A DNA stretch of 45,291 bases from a virus, in IMG/VR virus record IMGVR_UViG_3300009147_000004, positions 1 through 45,291 of that record; one strand, written 5' to 3'. The notes beneath the pieces are model-generated. The model saw only the letters and a program-made list of their open reading frames with translations, made no database searches and was not told where the DNA came from. Both the position numbers and the translations under genes were made by a program. Positions 1-7,852 of the stretch are shown here, in pieces; the stretch's first letter is position 1; the number at the start of each line of letters is the position of its first letter.

Positions 1-663
1 ACCGACCATGCCGGAGAGGATCTGGTTGGTCAGCGACACCAGCGCCTCGGTCAACGGCACGACGAGCTTGGCCATCTCGCCGAAGACCGGGCGCAGTGTC
101 TTGGCCCACCGGACGGTGGCCTCCTCGATGACGCCCAGGGCCTTGACGACCGGCTTGATGAAGGGCTTCGCGGCCTCCTTGAACGCCTTGGTCGCGGTGG
201 TGGCCAACTTCTTCGCGGCGTTCTTGACCACCTGTTCCTGGGCCGCGATGAACACGCCGAAGCCGATGAACGCCACGCCGGTCAGGGCCGCGGTGAGCGC
301 GCCGATGAATGCGGCGGCGAAGACGGCGGCCAGCGCGGCGGCGGCGATGCCGATCGGCGTGGTGAGTACACCCACGATGCCGTCGCTCATCTGGCTCAGC
401 GCGCGGAAGAACCGCTTGGTGCCGCTGACCGTCCAGCCTGCGCTGAACGCCTTGCCGATGCGGTCGGCCATCCAGCGTCCGGTGCGGTCCAGCTCCGGGC
501 CGGTGCGGCGGATTCCGGCCCGAACCTGGGTGCCGAAGGTGTCCAGGTCCGGCCTGACCTTGACCTGGGGCTGCCGCATAGCGGTCAGCCGGGTCTTCAA
601 CTCGCGGGCAAATCCGGTGAGGTCAGGCTTGATCTCGACGTACGCCGTGCCCACCTTGGCCAT
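1..663 (-). CDS. Tail tape measure protein, N-terminal part (continues at 45168)
   Basis: This is the first 221 codons of the tape measure protein, which sets tail length and lies inside the tail tube. The start is ATG at 661-663. The N terminus reads MAKVGTAYVEIKPDLTGFAR, the usual small beta-rich opening of actinophage tape measures. A long Ala/Gly/Ile/Phe-rich hydrophobic stretch follows at about residues 97-150. The frame is open to base 1 and joins exactly, without a phase break, to the frame ending at 43717 if the 123-bp terminal repeat is collapsed. The joined protein is 704 aa. At the usual rule of about 0.15 nm per residue this predicts a tail near 105 nm. The start overlaps the upstream chaperone extension by about 40 nt. 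Confidence 0.9.
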   Translation of the reverse strand, partial: MAKVGTAYVEIKPDLTGFARELKTRLTAMRQPQVKVRPDLDTFGTQVRAGIRRTGPELDRTGRWMADRIGKAFSAGWTVSGTKRFFRALSQMSDGIVGVLTTPIGIAAAALAAVFAAAFIGALTAALTGVAFIGFGVFIAAQEQVVKNAAKKLATTATKAFKEAAKPFIKPVVKALGVIEEATVRWAKTLRPVFGEMAKLVVPLTEALVSLTNQILSGMVG

Positions 664-1335
664 GTCGGCTCACCCCCTTGTGGCCGGCGCGCAGCACGGC
701 GAGAACTTCCGCGACGGATTCGGCTCGCCGGGGCCGGGGTGGCGCGACCGTCCGATGTGGACGAGGAATGCGCAGTGGTGCCGGCAGCCGGGACTTGCGC
801 ACACCGTGCGCGGACAGGTAGGCGCGGTAGTGCTCGAAGGCGATTTCGGCGCTGAGCGCGGCCAGCTCGTCGGCGACCGACCATCCACCGCTCAACTCAC
901 GGGCCAGTGCGCCATCGTCCGGCAGGTACCGCACCAGGTGAACCAGTCGCGTCACGTCTAGCGCGCTTGGTCCCCAACACGAATCGGCAAGATCTCGTCG
1001 ATAGCTGCGCGCGAAGTCGGCCTCGATGGCGCCCCAGTGCTCGTCGAGGAGCCGGCCGAGGCCGAGGATTCCCCCAGCTCGACGCCGTACGCCTCCACGA
1101 TGTCCATCACGTCGTGCATCGTCGGGGACTGGGCCAGGAACCGGGGCCAGTCCGCCTCGCCGACGATGAGCTTGATGGCGGCGGCGAACTCGTTGATCTC
1201 CACCAGCTCCATCACCGCGACAGGCAGCTCGGGCGCCAGCGTGAAGCTCTCCTCACCGAGGACCACGACGAGCCCTTCACCCCGGGTGGCCGCACGGGCG
1301 GCCCGCTTGGCGTTGAGGTCGATGCGCGTCATCAC
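623..1335 (-). CDS. Tail assembly chaperone, frameshift fusion (gpG-T type)
   Basis: This is the long form of the tail assembly chaperone. It is read from 1335 in frame 0 to the slippery heptamer at 1075-1069, then in the -1 frame to the stop at 623, giving about 237 aa. The -1 frame is open across the whole overlap and encodes a recognisable chaperone segment (ILGLGRLLDEHWGAIEADF) before the GTG at 955. That conserved stretch would be lost if the second ORF started independently at 955, so frameshifting is the better reading. In the lambda paradigm the G and GT products load the tape measure for tail tube assembly. The extension is followed directly by the tape measure gene, as expected. Confidence 0.8.
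958..1335 (-). CDS. Tail assembly chaperone, short form (gpG type)
   Basis: A 125-aa protein with ATG at 1333-1335, overlapping the stop of the major tail gene (ATGA). The first 90 residues (VMELVEINEFAAAIKLIVGE, then a region predicted helical) look like actinophage tail assembly chaperones. The last 36 residues, beyond the slippery site, are Ser/Thr-rich and lack family character, as is usual for the unshifted product. Together with the fused form it should chaperone the tape measure during tail assembly in the cytoplasm. Its position between major tail protein and tape measure is diagnostic. Confidence 0.85.
   Translation of the reverse strand: MMTRIDLNAKRAARAATRGEGLVVVLGEESFTLAPELPVAVMELVEINEFAAAIKLIVGEADWPRFLAQSPTMHDVMDIVEAYGVELGESSASAGSSTSTGAPSRPTSRAAIDEILPIRVGDQAR
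1069..1075 (-). promoter_or_regulatory. Programmed -1 ribosomal frameshift site GGGGGAA
   Basis: On the minus strand the frame-0 codons CTG GGG GAA contain the heptamer GGGGGAA, a type described in actinophage chaperone genes. Slipping back one base moves ribosomes into the 623-955 frame, which is open from here onwards. A GC-rich sequence follows that could fold as a stimulator; I did not model it. Confidence 0.75.
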
Positions 1336-2099
1336 GCATCACCCGCAACCCACGCGCTGCTGGACCAGTGGGCGTGGCTGGCGTCGCCGAGGATCACGTG
1401 CTGGCCGGTGGTCCAGGCGGTGGCCGGCGCGGCGACGATGCCGGACATCGCGGCCAGGTTCTCCGGCGGTGTAGCGCCAGCCGGCGTGAAGGTGCCGGGG
1501 GTACCCGCGGTGGCGCCGGTGGCCACGATCCCCGTCGGGAAGTTCTCCGAGCCGAAGATGAGCTGGAACGGATCCTGCCCGGACTCGCCGAGCAGAGCGA
1601 ACGTCACCCCGAGCAGAGCCGCCTCGTCCTTCTTGAACGTGGTCTCCTCGCGCTCCAGGATGCGACCGCGACCGTAGTAGATGCCCATCTTGATCGGGTC
1701 GTCGAGCACCTTGAGGAACAAGGCACGTTCCTGACTCTCGCCGGGGCCGGGCGGGTGGTAGGTGGTCAGGTCGTTGGCCGCGTCCTCGGTGAACGTGCCG
1801 CCGCCGAGCGCGAACGGGATGCTCACCCGATCCCACTCCATCAAGGCGAAGGCGAGAGTGCCGGTCACCGAGACGGACAGGATGCGCTCGGGGTACAGGT
1901 GCTGCCAACTGTGGATGTCCTCGGTCTCCTCCTCCATCGGCATCCAGGTGGCGCCGTCCTCGGAGATCAGCCCGAGCTTGGTCCACGGCGCGGCGGGGTT
2001 GTCGATTGAGGTCGGTGGCGCGGTGCCGGCTGGCGCGGAGTAGGCGTCGCCGTAGACGCCGACCAGGACGCGGTTGTCAGTCGTGATGGGTGTGGTCAT
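1332..2099 (-). CDS. Major tail (tube) protein
   Basis: A 255-aa protein likely to form the tail tube. Start ATG 2097-2099. Features typical of siphovirus tail tube proteins are a Gly/Thr-rich start, the acidic segment EEETEDIHSW (about 56-65), and a core rich in predicted beta structure. The last 60 residues (Ala/Gly/Thr/Pro-rich, ending SSAWVAGDA) look like an appended surface domain. It lies between the tail terminator and the chaperone, the standard place for this gene. There is a gap of about 54 nt to the upstream gene, containing a plausible RBS (GAGAGGTCGCC). Assignment rests on synteny plus composition. Confidence 0.85.
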   Translation of the reverse strand: MTTPITTDNRVLVGVYGDAYSAPAGTAPPTSIDNPAAPWTKLGLISEDGATWMPMEEETEDIHSWQHLYPERILSVSVTGTLAFALMEWDRVSIPFALGGGTFTEDAANDLTTYHPPGPGESQERALFLKVLDDPIKMGIYYGRGRILEREETTFKKDEAALLGVTFALLGESGQDPFQLIFGSENFPTGIVATGATAGTPGTFTPAGATPPENLAAMSGIVAAPATAWTTGQHVILGDASHAHWSSSAWVAGDA

Positions 2100-2153
2100 G
2101 GCGACCTCTCAGAAGGCACGGAAGAGGCCCCGCAGCGCCGCGCTGGCGGGTTC

Positions 2154-2567
2154 TCAGGGGTGGGCGGTGACGTTGACCAGGGCCACGTAGCGGGGCCGCG
2201 CGTGGCCCGCCTGGTCGGCCGAGTCGTCGTCCGGCTCGTAGGCCAGGGAGCCGGCGCGGGCCAGCGTCACCGCGCCCTCGGGGTAGCGCCTGGCCAGCCG
2301 GGACAACATGGTGTCGACGACCGCGCTGGCCAACGTGCGAGCCTGACCGTGGTTAGTGCCCCATGCGTCGATGCGCAGGGCGACGGTTTCGATCCAGCCG
2401 TGTGCGGTGAACGCCGAGCTGGTCCGGGTGAGCAACACCAGCGGGTAGGTGCGGTCGCTGGCGTTGGGCAGGTCGGTGTAGACCCGCTGTTCCACGATCG
2501 CGGTGACCTCGGGCTGGGCGCGCAGGAACGATGCGACGATGGCCTCCACGTCCACGGGTGCCGGCAT
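2154..2567 (-). CDS. Tail terminator/completion protein
   Basis: A 137-aa protein opening PVDVEAIVASFLRAQPEVTA and VYTDLPNASDRTYPLVLLTR, the pattern of the small alpha/beta tail terminator proteins (lambda gpU-like) that cap the tail and join it to the head. It sits immediately upstream of the major tail gene and downstream of the gp10-like connector, as in HK97-like modules. The start is ATG at 2567, preceded by GAGGAGGCCACC, a strong RBS. The assignment combines N-terminal pattern and synteny; sequence conservation in this family is low. Confidence 0.7.
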   Translation of the reverse strand: MPAPVDVEAIVASFLRAQPEVTAIVEQRVYTDLPNASDRTYPLVLLTRTSSAFTAHGWIETVALRIDAWGTNHGQARTLASAVVDTMLSRLARRYPEGAVTLARAGSLAYEPDDDSADQAGHARPRYVALVNVTAHP

Positions 2568-2580
2568 GGTGGCCTCCTCG

Positions 2581-2901
2581 TCAGTGGTGGCGTTCCTCCA
2601 GGCGCAGCCCGAGGGCGCGACACGCCTTGCGCAGCGGCGCCCGTGGGGGGAAGACGCTGCCGGGTCGGATGGCGCCGAACTCCATCCACCACGCCTTGAA
2701 GTCGGTCGATCCGAATGTGCTCATCGCCACAGCGCCCTGGTCGCGGTCGGCGAACACGGCCGCGTCGTAGTGGCCGGTGCGGTCGGTGGAGAACCGTTTG
2801 GCGGTCAGGGCCGCGAGCTTGGCCACCTCGTAGATGTGGTCGTGCAGGAATCGCTCCCGGTCCAGCGCCAGGCAGGCCACCTCGTCCACGTCGTTGTTCA
2901 T
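2581..2901 (-). CDS. HK97 gp10-like neck protein
   Basis: A 106-aa protein with the hallmark of HK97 gp10-like connector proteins: an amphipathic start, a central TGHYDAAVF strand, then KAWWMEFGAIRPGSVFPPRAPL, which matches the W-x-E-F-G...PRAPLR signature. These proteins act at the head-tail interface during tail joining. The start overlaps the stop of the head-tail stopper gene at 2898 (ATGA), so translation is probably coupled. Confidence 0.7.
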   Translation of the reverse strand: MNNDVDEVACLALDRERFLHDHIYEVAKLAALTAKRFSTDRTGHYDAAVFADRDQGAVAMSTFGSTDFKAWWMEFGAIRPGSVFPPRAPLRKACRALGLRLEERHH

Positions 2902-3245
2902 GCCTGGCTCCGAATCAGGGCGACCTCTACGTGGTGGGTCCTACTGGCGTGCAGCGCCCGGTGGACCGCGGGTGGCCCGTCAGCCTCGTATGTGACGCCG
3001 CCGACGACGAACTGCACGTATGCGTCGACCAGGCTCTCGGCCTCGGCGGGCAGGTGCAGCAGAAGCGCGCCGACACCTGCCCGCCCGAGCTGGATCTCGG
3101 TTTCGGACACTGGCTGTAAGAAACACGTCGTCTCCGTGTCCACTGTGGAATATGTGTCGTTGCCGTATTCGTCGGTGCCGGACTTGACTCGGCGCCGGAT
3201 CGTGCACGGCCGGTTGAGGTTGGCCAGAAGCCAGGTCGGGGTCAT
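2898..3245 (-). CDS. Head-tail stopper (head closure protein)
   Basis: 115 aa. ATG at 3243-3245 overlaps the upstream TGA (ATGA) and was preferred over the longer open frame reaching 3722, whose upstream part is only the shadow of the adaptor gene. The protein reads RPCTIRRRVKSGTDEYGND and later ETTCFLQPVSETE, a layout seen in SPP1 gp16-like stoppers that plug the connector after packaging. The order adaptor, stopper, gp10-like, terminator is classical. Confidence 0.7.
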   Translation of the reverse strand: MTPTWLLANLNRPCTIRRRVKSGTDEYGNDTYSTVDTETTCFLQPVSETEIQLGRAGVGALLLHLPAEAESLVDAYVQFVVGGVTYEADGPPAVHRALHASRTHHVEVALIRSQA

Positions 3246-3715
3246 CGGGCCACCACCCAGACATCGACATCGGCCGCCCAGGTGGGGTCGGCCGGGCCGC
3301 CCCAGGTGGCGCCGAGCTGTCCGACGCCGGCCGTTGCGGTGGGCTGATCCGGGCAGCACGCCGCGATGAGCTGGTCGAGCACCCGTTGTTCGCCGTCGCT
3401 CAGCCCGAACGAGCTGGTCGCGGCCACGGCGTCCACGTCGTACGTGACGTTGGTGGAGCCAACCGATTCGCTGCGCACCCCGGGGGCCGGCGCGGACGAA
3501 GCGGCGTAGACGTGTGCGCAGGCCATGGAAACCAGCACGTCCGGATACGCCGCCGCCACCTCGTCCGCACAGTCTCCGAGGTAGAGGCAGATCAGGTCGG
3601 CCGCGTCGTCGAGCCAGACCTGCACCGTGGGTTCCTGACTGTCGGGAACGTCGATGCCGGTACGCAGCTCGTACTGCGCGAGCGTGACGGTGAAGCACGA
3701 AGCGGGCTGCGTCAT
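3242..3715 (-). CDS. Head-tail adaptor protein
   Basis: 157 aa. It contains PTVQVWLDDAADLICLYLG, a helical segment typical of phage head-tail adaptors (HK97 gp6 / SPP1 gp15 family) that extend the portal ring. The region after residue 75 is Ala/Gly/Ser-rich. It is located just after the capsid module and translationally coupled to the stopper. The ATG at 3713-3715 is preceded by GAGGTGAGCC. Confidence 0.7.
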   Translation of the reverse strand: MTQPASCFTVTLAQYELRTGIDVPDSQEPTVQVWLDDAADLICLYLGDCADEVAAAYPDVLVSMACAHVYAASSAPAPGVRSESVGSTNVTYDVDAVAATSSFGLSDGEQRVLDQLIAACCPDQPTATAGVGQLGATWGGPADPTWAADVDVWVVAR

Positions 3716-3723
3716 GGCTCACC

Positions 3724-3909
3724 TCATGCGGTCGGCGCGGTGGACTCCGGCGCTGGTTCCTCGACGGCGATCTCTTCGGTGGTGACGCCGGTGACCCGGT
3801 ATCGCTTTCCGGTGGCGTTGTCGATGTACTCCGCGGGCAGGTGCGCGGCCCACCACGGGCTGGTTTCGTCCAGCTCTGTGGCCTCCGGCTCTGGTGCGGG
3901 CGCGGTCAT
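3724..3909 (-). CDS. Small head-module protein sharing the YIDNATG motif
   Basis: 61 aa, acidic at both ends, with PAEYIDNATGKRYRVTGV in the centre. The same motif, and 22 identical bases (3807-3828 equals 4234-4255), occurs near the N terminus of the Ig-like protein upstream. Function unknown. It may be a head-bound accessory peptide or the remnant of a partial duplication. The RBS GAGGGGTGAGCT precedes ATG at 3909, and a plausible RBS argues that it is expressed. Confidence 0.6.
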   Translation of the reverse strand: MTAPAPEPEATELDETSPWWAAHLPAEYIDNATGKRYRVTGVTTEEIAVEEPAPESTAPTA

Positions 3910-4255
3910 AGCTCACCCCTCTCGGTCAGGTGGCGGTGAAGGTGAACGGGCGGGTGGGCGTCGCTTGTCCGTCCGGGTTGCGGACTAGAACCTGCACGAC
4001 ACTCGCGCCGCTGGCCGTGGACGGCTTGACGATGGTGGTGACCTCGGTGTCGGAGACGTAGACGGTGTTCTCCACGCCTCCGCCGAAGACGATCACCGAG
4101 CCGCGCTTGAATCCGGTACCGATGCAGCGCATGGTCAGGTCCGGGCCGCCGACCACGGCCGTGGCGGGCACCAGTGAGGTCAGCGTCGGAGCTGCCTCTA
4201 TAAACGCGCCGTCGACCACCAACATGCGCCGGGTTCCGGTGGCGTTGTCGATGTA
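3807..4255. repeat. 22-bp exact repeat in two head-module genes
   Basis: The same 22 bases occur at 3807-3828 and 4234-4255, both encoding YIDNATG on the minus strand, with continued similarity downstream (GCGGGCAsGTGCG). Divergence outside this block is complete. Confidence 0.75.
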
Positions 4256-4306
4256 GGTCGCGGGCACGTGCGGTTGGTCGTGTGGGTTGTAGCCGGGGAT
4301 GGTCAT
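3926..4306 (-). CDS. Ig-like (IPT/TIG) head decoration protein
   Basis: 126 aa from ATG 4306 (RBS GGGAGGTC; a TTG directly before it is an alternative). Residues 1-35 carry VPATYIDNATGTRRMLV. The rest (SLVPATAVVGGPDLTMRCIG, TGFKRGSVIVFGG, ending NPDGQATPTRPFTF) is a single IPT/TIG-like Ig domain. Such domains next to the capsid gene normally decorate the head surface and may help carbohydrate or surface attachment; the latter is inference. It lies 10 nt after the capsid stop. Confidence 0.7.
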   Translation of the reverse strand: MTIPGYNPHDQPHVPATYIDNATGTRRMLVVDGAFIEAAPTLTSLVPATAVVGGPDLTMRCIGTGFKRGSVIVFGGGVENTVYVSDTEVTTIVKPSTASGASVVQVLVRNPDGQATPTRPFTFTAT

Positions 4307-4319
4307 CAAGACCTCCCGG

Positions 4320-5315
4320 TCACTTCAGGTTGGTTGGGCTGAGCGTCGCGAACGGGAACGGAGCGGCGATTCCCGGTTGCTTCGGCGCGACGATGCCGAA
4401 CGCCAGCCGGATCTTCACCCGCAGCGCCACCATGTCCCGCTCCGCCAGGTTCAGCGGAGCCGCGGTACCGGTGCCGACCGTCGCCTCGGTGAGCCGGGTG
4501 GCGGTCAACCGCTGCCGGATGCCGAGGATGGCGAAGCGCGGGTCGCCCATGATTGCCGCGCTCTTGGTGGCGTTCCAGGTCCCCGGCAGCATGAAGCCGA
4601 CCGGAACCCCGTACACCGAGTCGGCCGGTACGCCGTTCACGAAGTCGGTCGCGTAGACCGGCGCACCCGTGCTGTCGCGCATGCCGCGCAGCTTGGCCTT
4701 CAGGCTGGTTGCGGCGTAGGAGTTGGTGACGTTGAAACCATCGGCTTCGACCAAGGCCATCGCCTGGTTCCAACCCTCTACCGCGTCCACGTTGCCGGGT
4801 GCGACAGGACTGATGTACTCGTTGCCGGCGGCCACCGCTCGGCCGTGGATGCCGCCGAGGGGGAAGCTGGCTGGAATGGCGGTACCACCCAGCGTGTCCT
4901 CGCCAAAGAACACCGTCTTGTCGATCAATCTCGCGATGGCCTCGGCGGTGCGGGTCTCGATCTCGGCCCACAGGTCGACCTCGGCGTCATCGATGACGTT
5001 CTCTGGAATAGCCACGATGGTCGCGGCCTCCTCCGCCGTGATCGACTGCGGCACCCAGGTCATGTCGGTCATCGGCTTGAGCGCAACGTCCACATCGGTC
5101 GGTGAGACCGGCGCCGACATGGCGGGCAGCAACCACTGCGCGGACGGGAAGGTGTCGAGCAACGCCATCTGCAAGGTCTTGGACCCCATAGGCATCTGGC
5201 GGAACGTACGCATCGCCACGCTCTGCTGCGCGGCAACCGCGATGATCTCGCGGCTGTACTGCGTAATGATCGTCGCGGCGGCATCGGCTCGCGACACGTA
5301 TGCAGGTTGGGTCAT
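4320..5315 (-). CDS. Major capsid protein (HK97 fold)
   Basis: 331 aa. The N terminus has the helical segment ADAAATIITQYSREIIAVAA, then MRTFRQMPMGSKTLQMALLD and TWVPQSITAEEAATIVAIPE, followed by the E-loop/spine region (VDLWAEIETRTAEAIARLID). This is the usual order in HK97-fold capsids of actinophages. The end (IRLAFGIVAPKQPGIAAPFP) matches the C-terminal strand pattern. It is preceded by the scaffold gene and followed by the decoration gene. No separate protease was seen; the long N-terminal propeptide of HK97 itself is absent. Confidence 0.9.
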   Translation of the reverse strand: MTQPAYVSRADAAATIITQYSREIIAVAAQQSVAMRTFRQMPMGSKTLQMALLDTFPSAQWLLPAMSAPVSPTDVDVALKPMTDMTWVPQSITAEEAATIVAIPENVIDDAEVDLWAEIETRTAEAIARLIDKTVFFGEDTLGGTAIPASFPLGGIHGRAVAAGNEYISPVAPGNVDAVEGWNQAMALVEADGFNVTNSYAATSLKAKLRGMRDSTGAPVYATDFVNGVPADSVYGVPVGFMLPGTWNATKSAAIMGDPRFAILGIRQRLTATRLTEATVGTGTAAPLNLAERDMVALRVKIRLAFGIVAPKQPGIAAPFPFATLSPTNLK

Positions 5316-5357
5316 TGCGTCGCCTCACGTGAGCACGGACGGCGCACGCCCAGGGGG

Positions 5358-5939
5358 TTACTCGCGGGACAGTGCCCAGCGCATCAACTCGTTGCGCTTG
5401 GCCTTGTCGTCGGTCGGGCCGACGAGCTGTTGTGCGGTCACCCGGGTCTGGCCGGCGCCAGTGGCGGAAGGCAACGTGGGTGTGGAGCCGGGAGCGAGCA
5501 TGGGGTAGCGGGCCAACACGTCGTCGATCCTCTGCCCGAGCAGTGCGGTGTCGACGCGACCGTTCGCGTCAACGTCTACATCGGACAGATCCATCGCACC
5601 GAGTGCCAACTCGGCTCCTTGGACACCTCTGGCAGCCAGCAGTTTCAGCGCCTCGTTGGCCAGGACGGTGGTCCGCCATCTGGCCTGGAACTCCGCTGCG
5701 CCCTCGGTTCGAGCCTTGGCAACCGCCTGCTCGGCCTCGGACATGCCCTGCTGCTTGAGCGTGTCGTACTCGCCCTGTAGTTTCTTCAGCGCCGCTCTGG
5801 CCTTACGTAGCTCGGCGCTCTCCACGTTGGTTTGGGGGTACTGCTGCGGTGCCTCGGGGGTTGGCCTCGGCGGGGCCGGCGTTGGGCGCGGCCCCGCGCC
5901 CTGGTCAACAGAACCGGTAGGTTCGTCAGGTGTGGTCAC
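5358..5939 (-). CDS. Capsid assembly scaffolding protein
   Basis: 193 aa from GTG 5939, chosen because GGAGGTTCAG precedes it; a TTG at 5951 would overlap that RBS. A Pro-rich N terminus (PRPTPAPPRPTPEAPQQ) precedes a strongly predicted coiled coil (about 45-90, KARAALKKLQGEYDTLKQQG) and a basic C terminus ending MRWALSRE. Coiled coil plus charged tail directly upstream of the capsid gene is the standard scaffold layout; it should template the procapsid and then leave. Confidence 0.8.
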   Translation of the reverse strand: MTTPDEPTGSVDQGAGPRPTPAPPRPTPEAPQQYPQTNVESAELRKARAALKKLQGEYDTLKQQGMSEAEQAVAKARTEGAAEFQARWRTTVLANEALKLLAARGVQGAELALGAMDLSDVDVDANGRVDTALLGQRIDDVLARYPMLAPGSTPTLPSATGAGQTRVTAQQLVGPTDDKAKRNELMRWALSRE

Positions 5940-6003
5940 CTGAACCTCCAACGAAGTGTTGGGTCAGAGAACTCGTCCACAAGGGACGGTGAACACGCGG
6001 CGG

Positions 6004-7521
6004 TTAGGCCGGTGGCTTGGTGGGCGCTGGTGCCGGCACGGTGGCCGGCGGGGCGCCGGTTTGGAGTTGCTGGATCGCCTCGGCGACCACGGGCAGCTCT
6101 GGGGCGATGAGCTGACCGGCCTCGGCGGCGACGGCCGCGACGGGTACGCCGGGCACCTGGGACAGCTTGAGCAGCGCGTCGGCGCTCTCGGCCTCGGAGT
6201 GAGCTTCCACGTCGGCCCAGGCAACGGTGAGCTGGTCGTCGTTGGCTAGTCGTTCGTCGCCCACCGCGAGCCCGGCCAGTCGCAGGGCGTCACCCCATGT
6301 GTCCCCATAGGACTGTTGGCGGTTGGCGACCTTGCGGGACAGCCCATACTCGGTAGCCCGCACCGACTCGCCAGACGGAAAGACCGCCTGGCCGGCGACC
6401 AGGTAGTGCGGCGGGGTGCGACTCTGGGTGGCCAGAGCCTGGATGTCCGCGGTGTTGGCGTCCAGGTAGCCCTGAAGGCTGGCCGCGTCGAACTGGCCGA
6501 GCCGGGCGTCCGGGTTGTCCACCGTCCACACTCGATCGACTGCCGCATCCCATGGTTCCTTCGGCCGTCCGGTGTTCGGGTCGGTCGGGATGTCGATGCC
6601 GGTCACCCACCGCTGCGGGAAGGCGGCGAACTCCTGCGCCAGCAAGCGGTCGAACGTCGTCTGGTTGATCCGGTCCTGAATGGACAGGATCGGCTCGATC
6701 TCGCTCTGGTAGCCGCCGAGCAGGTCAGGCTTGGTCCGCATCCGGACGTACGGCACCACGCCCAAGGGGTTCTCGCGCACCAGCGGAGCGCCGTCGACAC
6801 TCCGCCAGGTCCATGACATGCGGGAGAAGTCCCAGCTCCACACCATCCGGTCCGGCCCGTTCCAGCCCCATGTGTACGGGCGGCGTTCGACCTCGCCGGC
6901 GGACATCAGCCCGAACTGGTAGTTGGGTGTGGTGTAGTCGGCGAAGATGCGTCCGCTCGCCCGGTCGAACCACATCCGGATGGCTTGCAGGCACGCCCCG
7001 GTGGCCATGTCGAACGCCGCGTACGCGCTCAATGGGGACTCTCCCATGATGGTCGGCACACCCGGCTTCTTGCCGCCGGGCCAGACCGACACGTAGGCGT
7101 AGCCGTAGGTCAGCGCCTCCACGTGAACCATCGAGGAGACCTGATCCATGTTGTTGGTCTGCCACCAGTCCCAGCCCGTCTCGTCGCGGATCGGGAACTC
7201 AGTCGAGCGGATGCTGTCGATGCGCAGCCGCTCGTCCACCACGTCCACCACGAGGCTGCACCAGTTGGACACCGACATCTGAGCCAGCGCGGCGTACTGC
7301 CGCGTCATCCGCTCCGGATTCCTTGGTGGCGCGGGGTTTCCGCGGTAGTAGGCGTGCAGCATCATCAGCCAGGGCTGGATCGAGCCGAACTCTGCGGTCA
7401 GGTCGTAGGCGGCGGCGATCACCTCGGAGCCGACCTCATCGGTGATCATCTGCGCCGGATCGGGCGAGTAGAGCAGCCCGTCGAGCAGGTAGTCGCCGGG
7501 GTACATGCGTGGCGGTGGCAT
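6004..7521 (-). CDS. Portal protein
   Basis: 505 aa, SPP1 gp6-like portal. Recognisable blocks include YYRGNPAPPRNPERM near residue 60, VDVVDERLRIDSI, YGYAYVSVWPGG, the wing region with VERRPYTWGWN and LGVVPYVRMRTKP (stem/clip), then QDRINQTTFDRLLAQEFAAF and a C-terminal segment with SGESVRATEYGLSRKVANRQ. It forms the dodecameric DNA gate at one capsid vertex and binds the terminase. Its ATG overlaps the end of the upstream 106-aa gene by one base. Confidence 0.9.
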   Translation of the reverse strand: MPPPRMYPGDYLLDGLLYSPDPAQMITDEVGSEVIAAAYDLTAEFGSIQPWLMMLHAYYRGNPAPPRNPERMTRQYAALAQMSVSNWCSLVVDVVDERLRIDSIRSTEFPIRDETGWDWWQTNNMDQVSSMVHVEALTYGYAYVSVWPGGKKPGVPTIMGESPLSAYAAFDMATGACLQAIRMWFDRASGRIFADYTTPNYQFGLMSAGEVERRPYTWGWNGPDRMVWSWDFSRMSWTWRSVDGAPLVRENPLGVVPYVRMRTKPDLLGGYQSEIEPILSIQDRINQTTFDRLLAQEFAAFPQRWVTGIDIPTDPNTGRPKEPWDAAVDRVWTVDNPDARLGQFDAASLQGYLDANTADIQALATQSRTPPHYLVAGQAVFPSGESVRATEYGLSRKVANRQQSYGDTWGDALRLAGLAVGDERLANDDQLTVAWADVEAHSEAESADALLKLSQVPGVPVAAVAAEAGQLIAPELPVVAEAIQQLQTGAPPATVPAPAPTKPPA

Positions 7522-7841
7522 CAGGCACCTGGCCCCAGGTAGGCGAGGCCGTCCGAGCCGGCGACGAGGCGGTTGTCGGCGTCAGCGGAAACGCTCAGCG
7601 AGCCGTGCTCGATGAGGGTCAGCGACAGCCCGGTGACGAACTCCCCGCTGGGGAGCTGGTAAGCGACGGTCCAGTGCACGAACGGGTCGGGTACGGACAG
7701 GCTGATGTACCAGCAGCCGTCGCCCTGGCTGTACTTGACCTGCGTCACAGTGGCCGGGAAGTCGGGAATGGCTTCGTCCAAGGGGTGGCAGGTCACCCGG
7801 TCGCCGATGGCGAAGTGGGGGGTGGGCTGGATTTGTGTCAT
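7521..7841 (-). CDS. Unknown protein upstream of portal, SH3/KOW-like
   Basis: 106 aa. The opening TPHFAIGDRVTCHPLDEAIP and the repeated short strands suggest a small beta-barrel (SH3/KOW-like), but I recognise no family. The C-terminal part (DADNRLVAGSDGLAYLGPGA) is Gly/Asp-rich. It sits between the displaced fibre paralogue and the portal with a 1-nt overlap to portal, so it is co-expressed with structural genes and could be a minor virion component. Confidence 0.6.
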   Translation of the reverse strand: MTQIQPTPHFAIGDRVTCHPLDEAIPDFPATVTQVKYSQGDGCWYISLSVPDPFVHWTVAYQLPSGEFVTGLSLTLIEHGSLSVSADADNRLVAGSDGLAYLGPGA

Positions 7842-7852
7842 GCCGGGCCTCC

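Noticed and set aside
8-961. 317-codon plus-strand open frame at the window start
   Set aside because: It lies antisense to the tape measure and chaperone genes, whose frames are supported by motifs and by the circular join.
4299-5105. 268-codon plus-strand open frame within the capsid gene
   Set aside because: Antisense to a well-supported HK97 capsid frame; Arg/Gly/Asp/His-rich composition typical of high-GC shadow frames.
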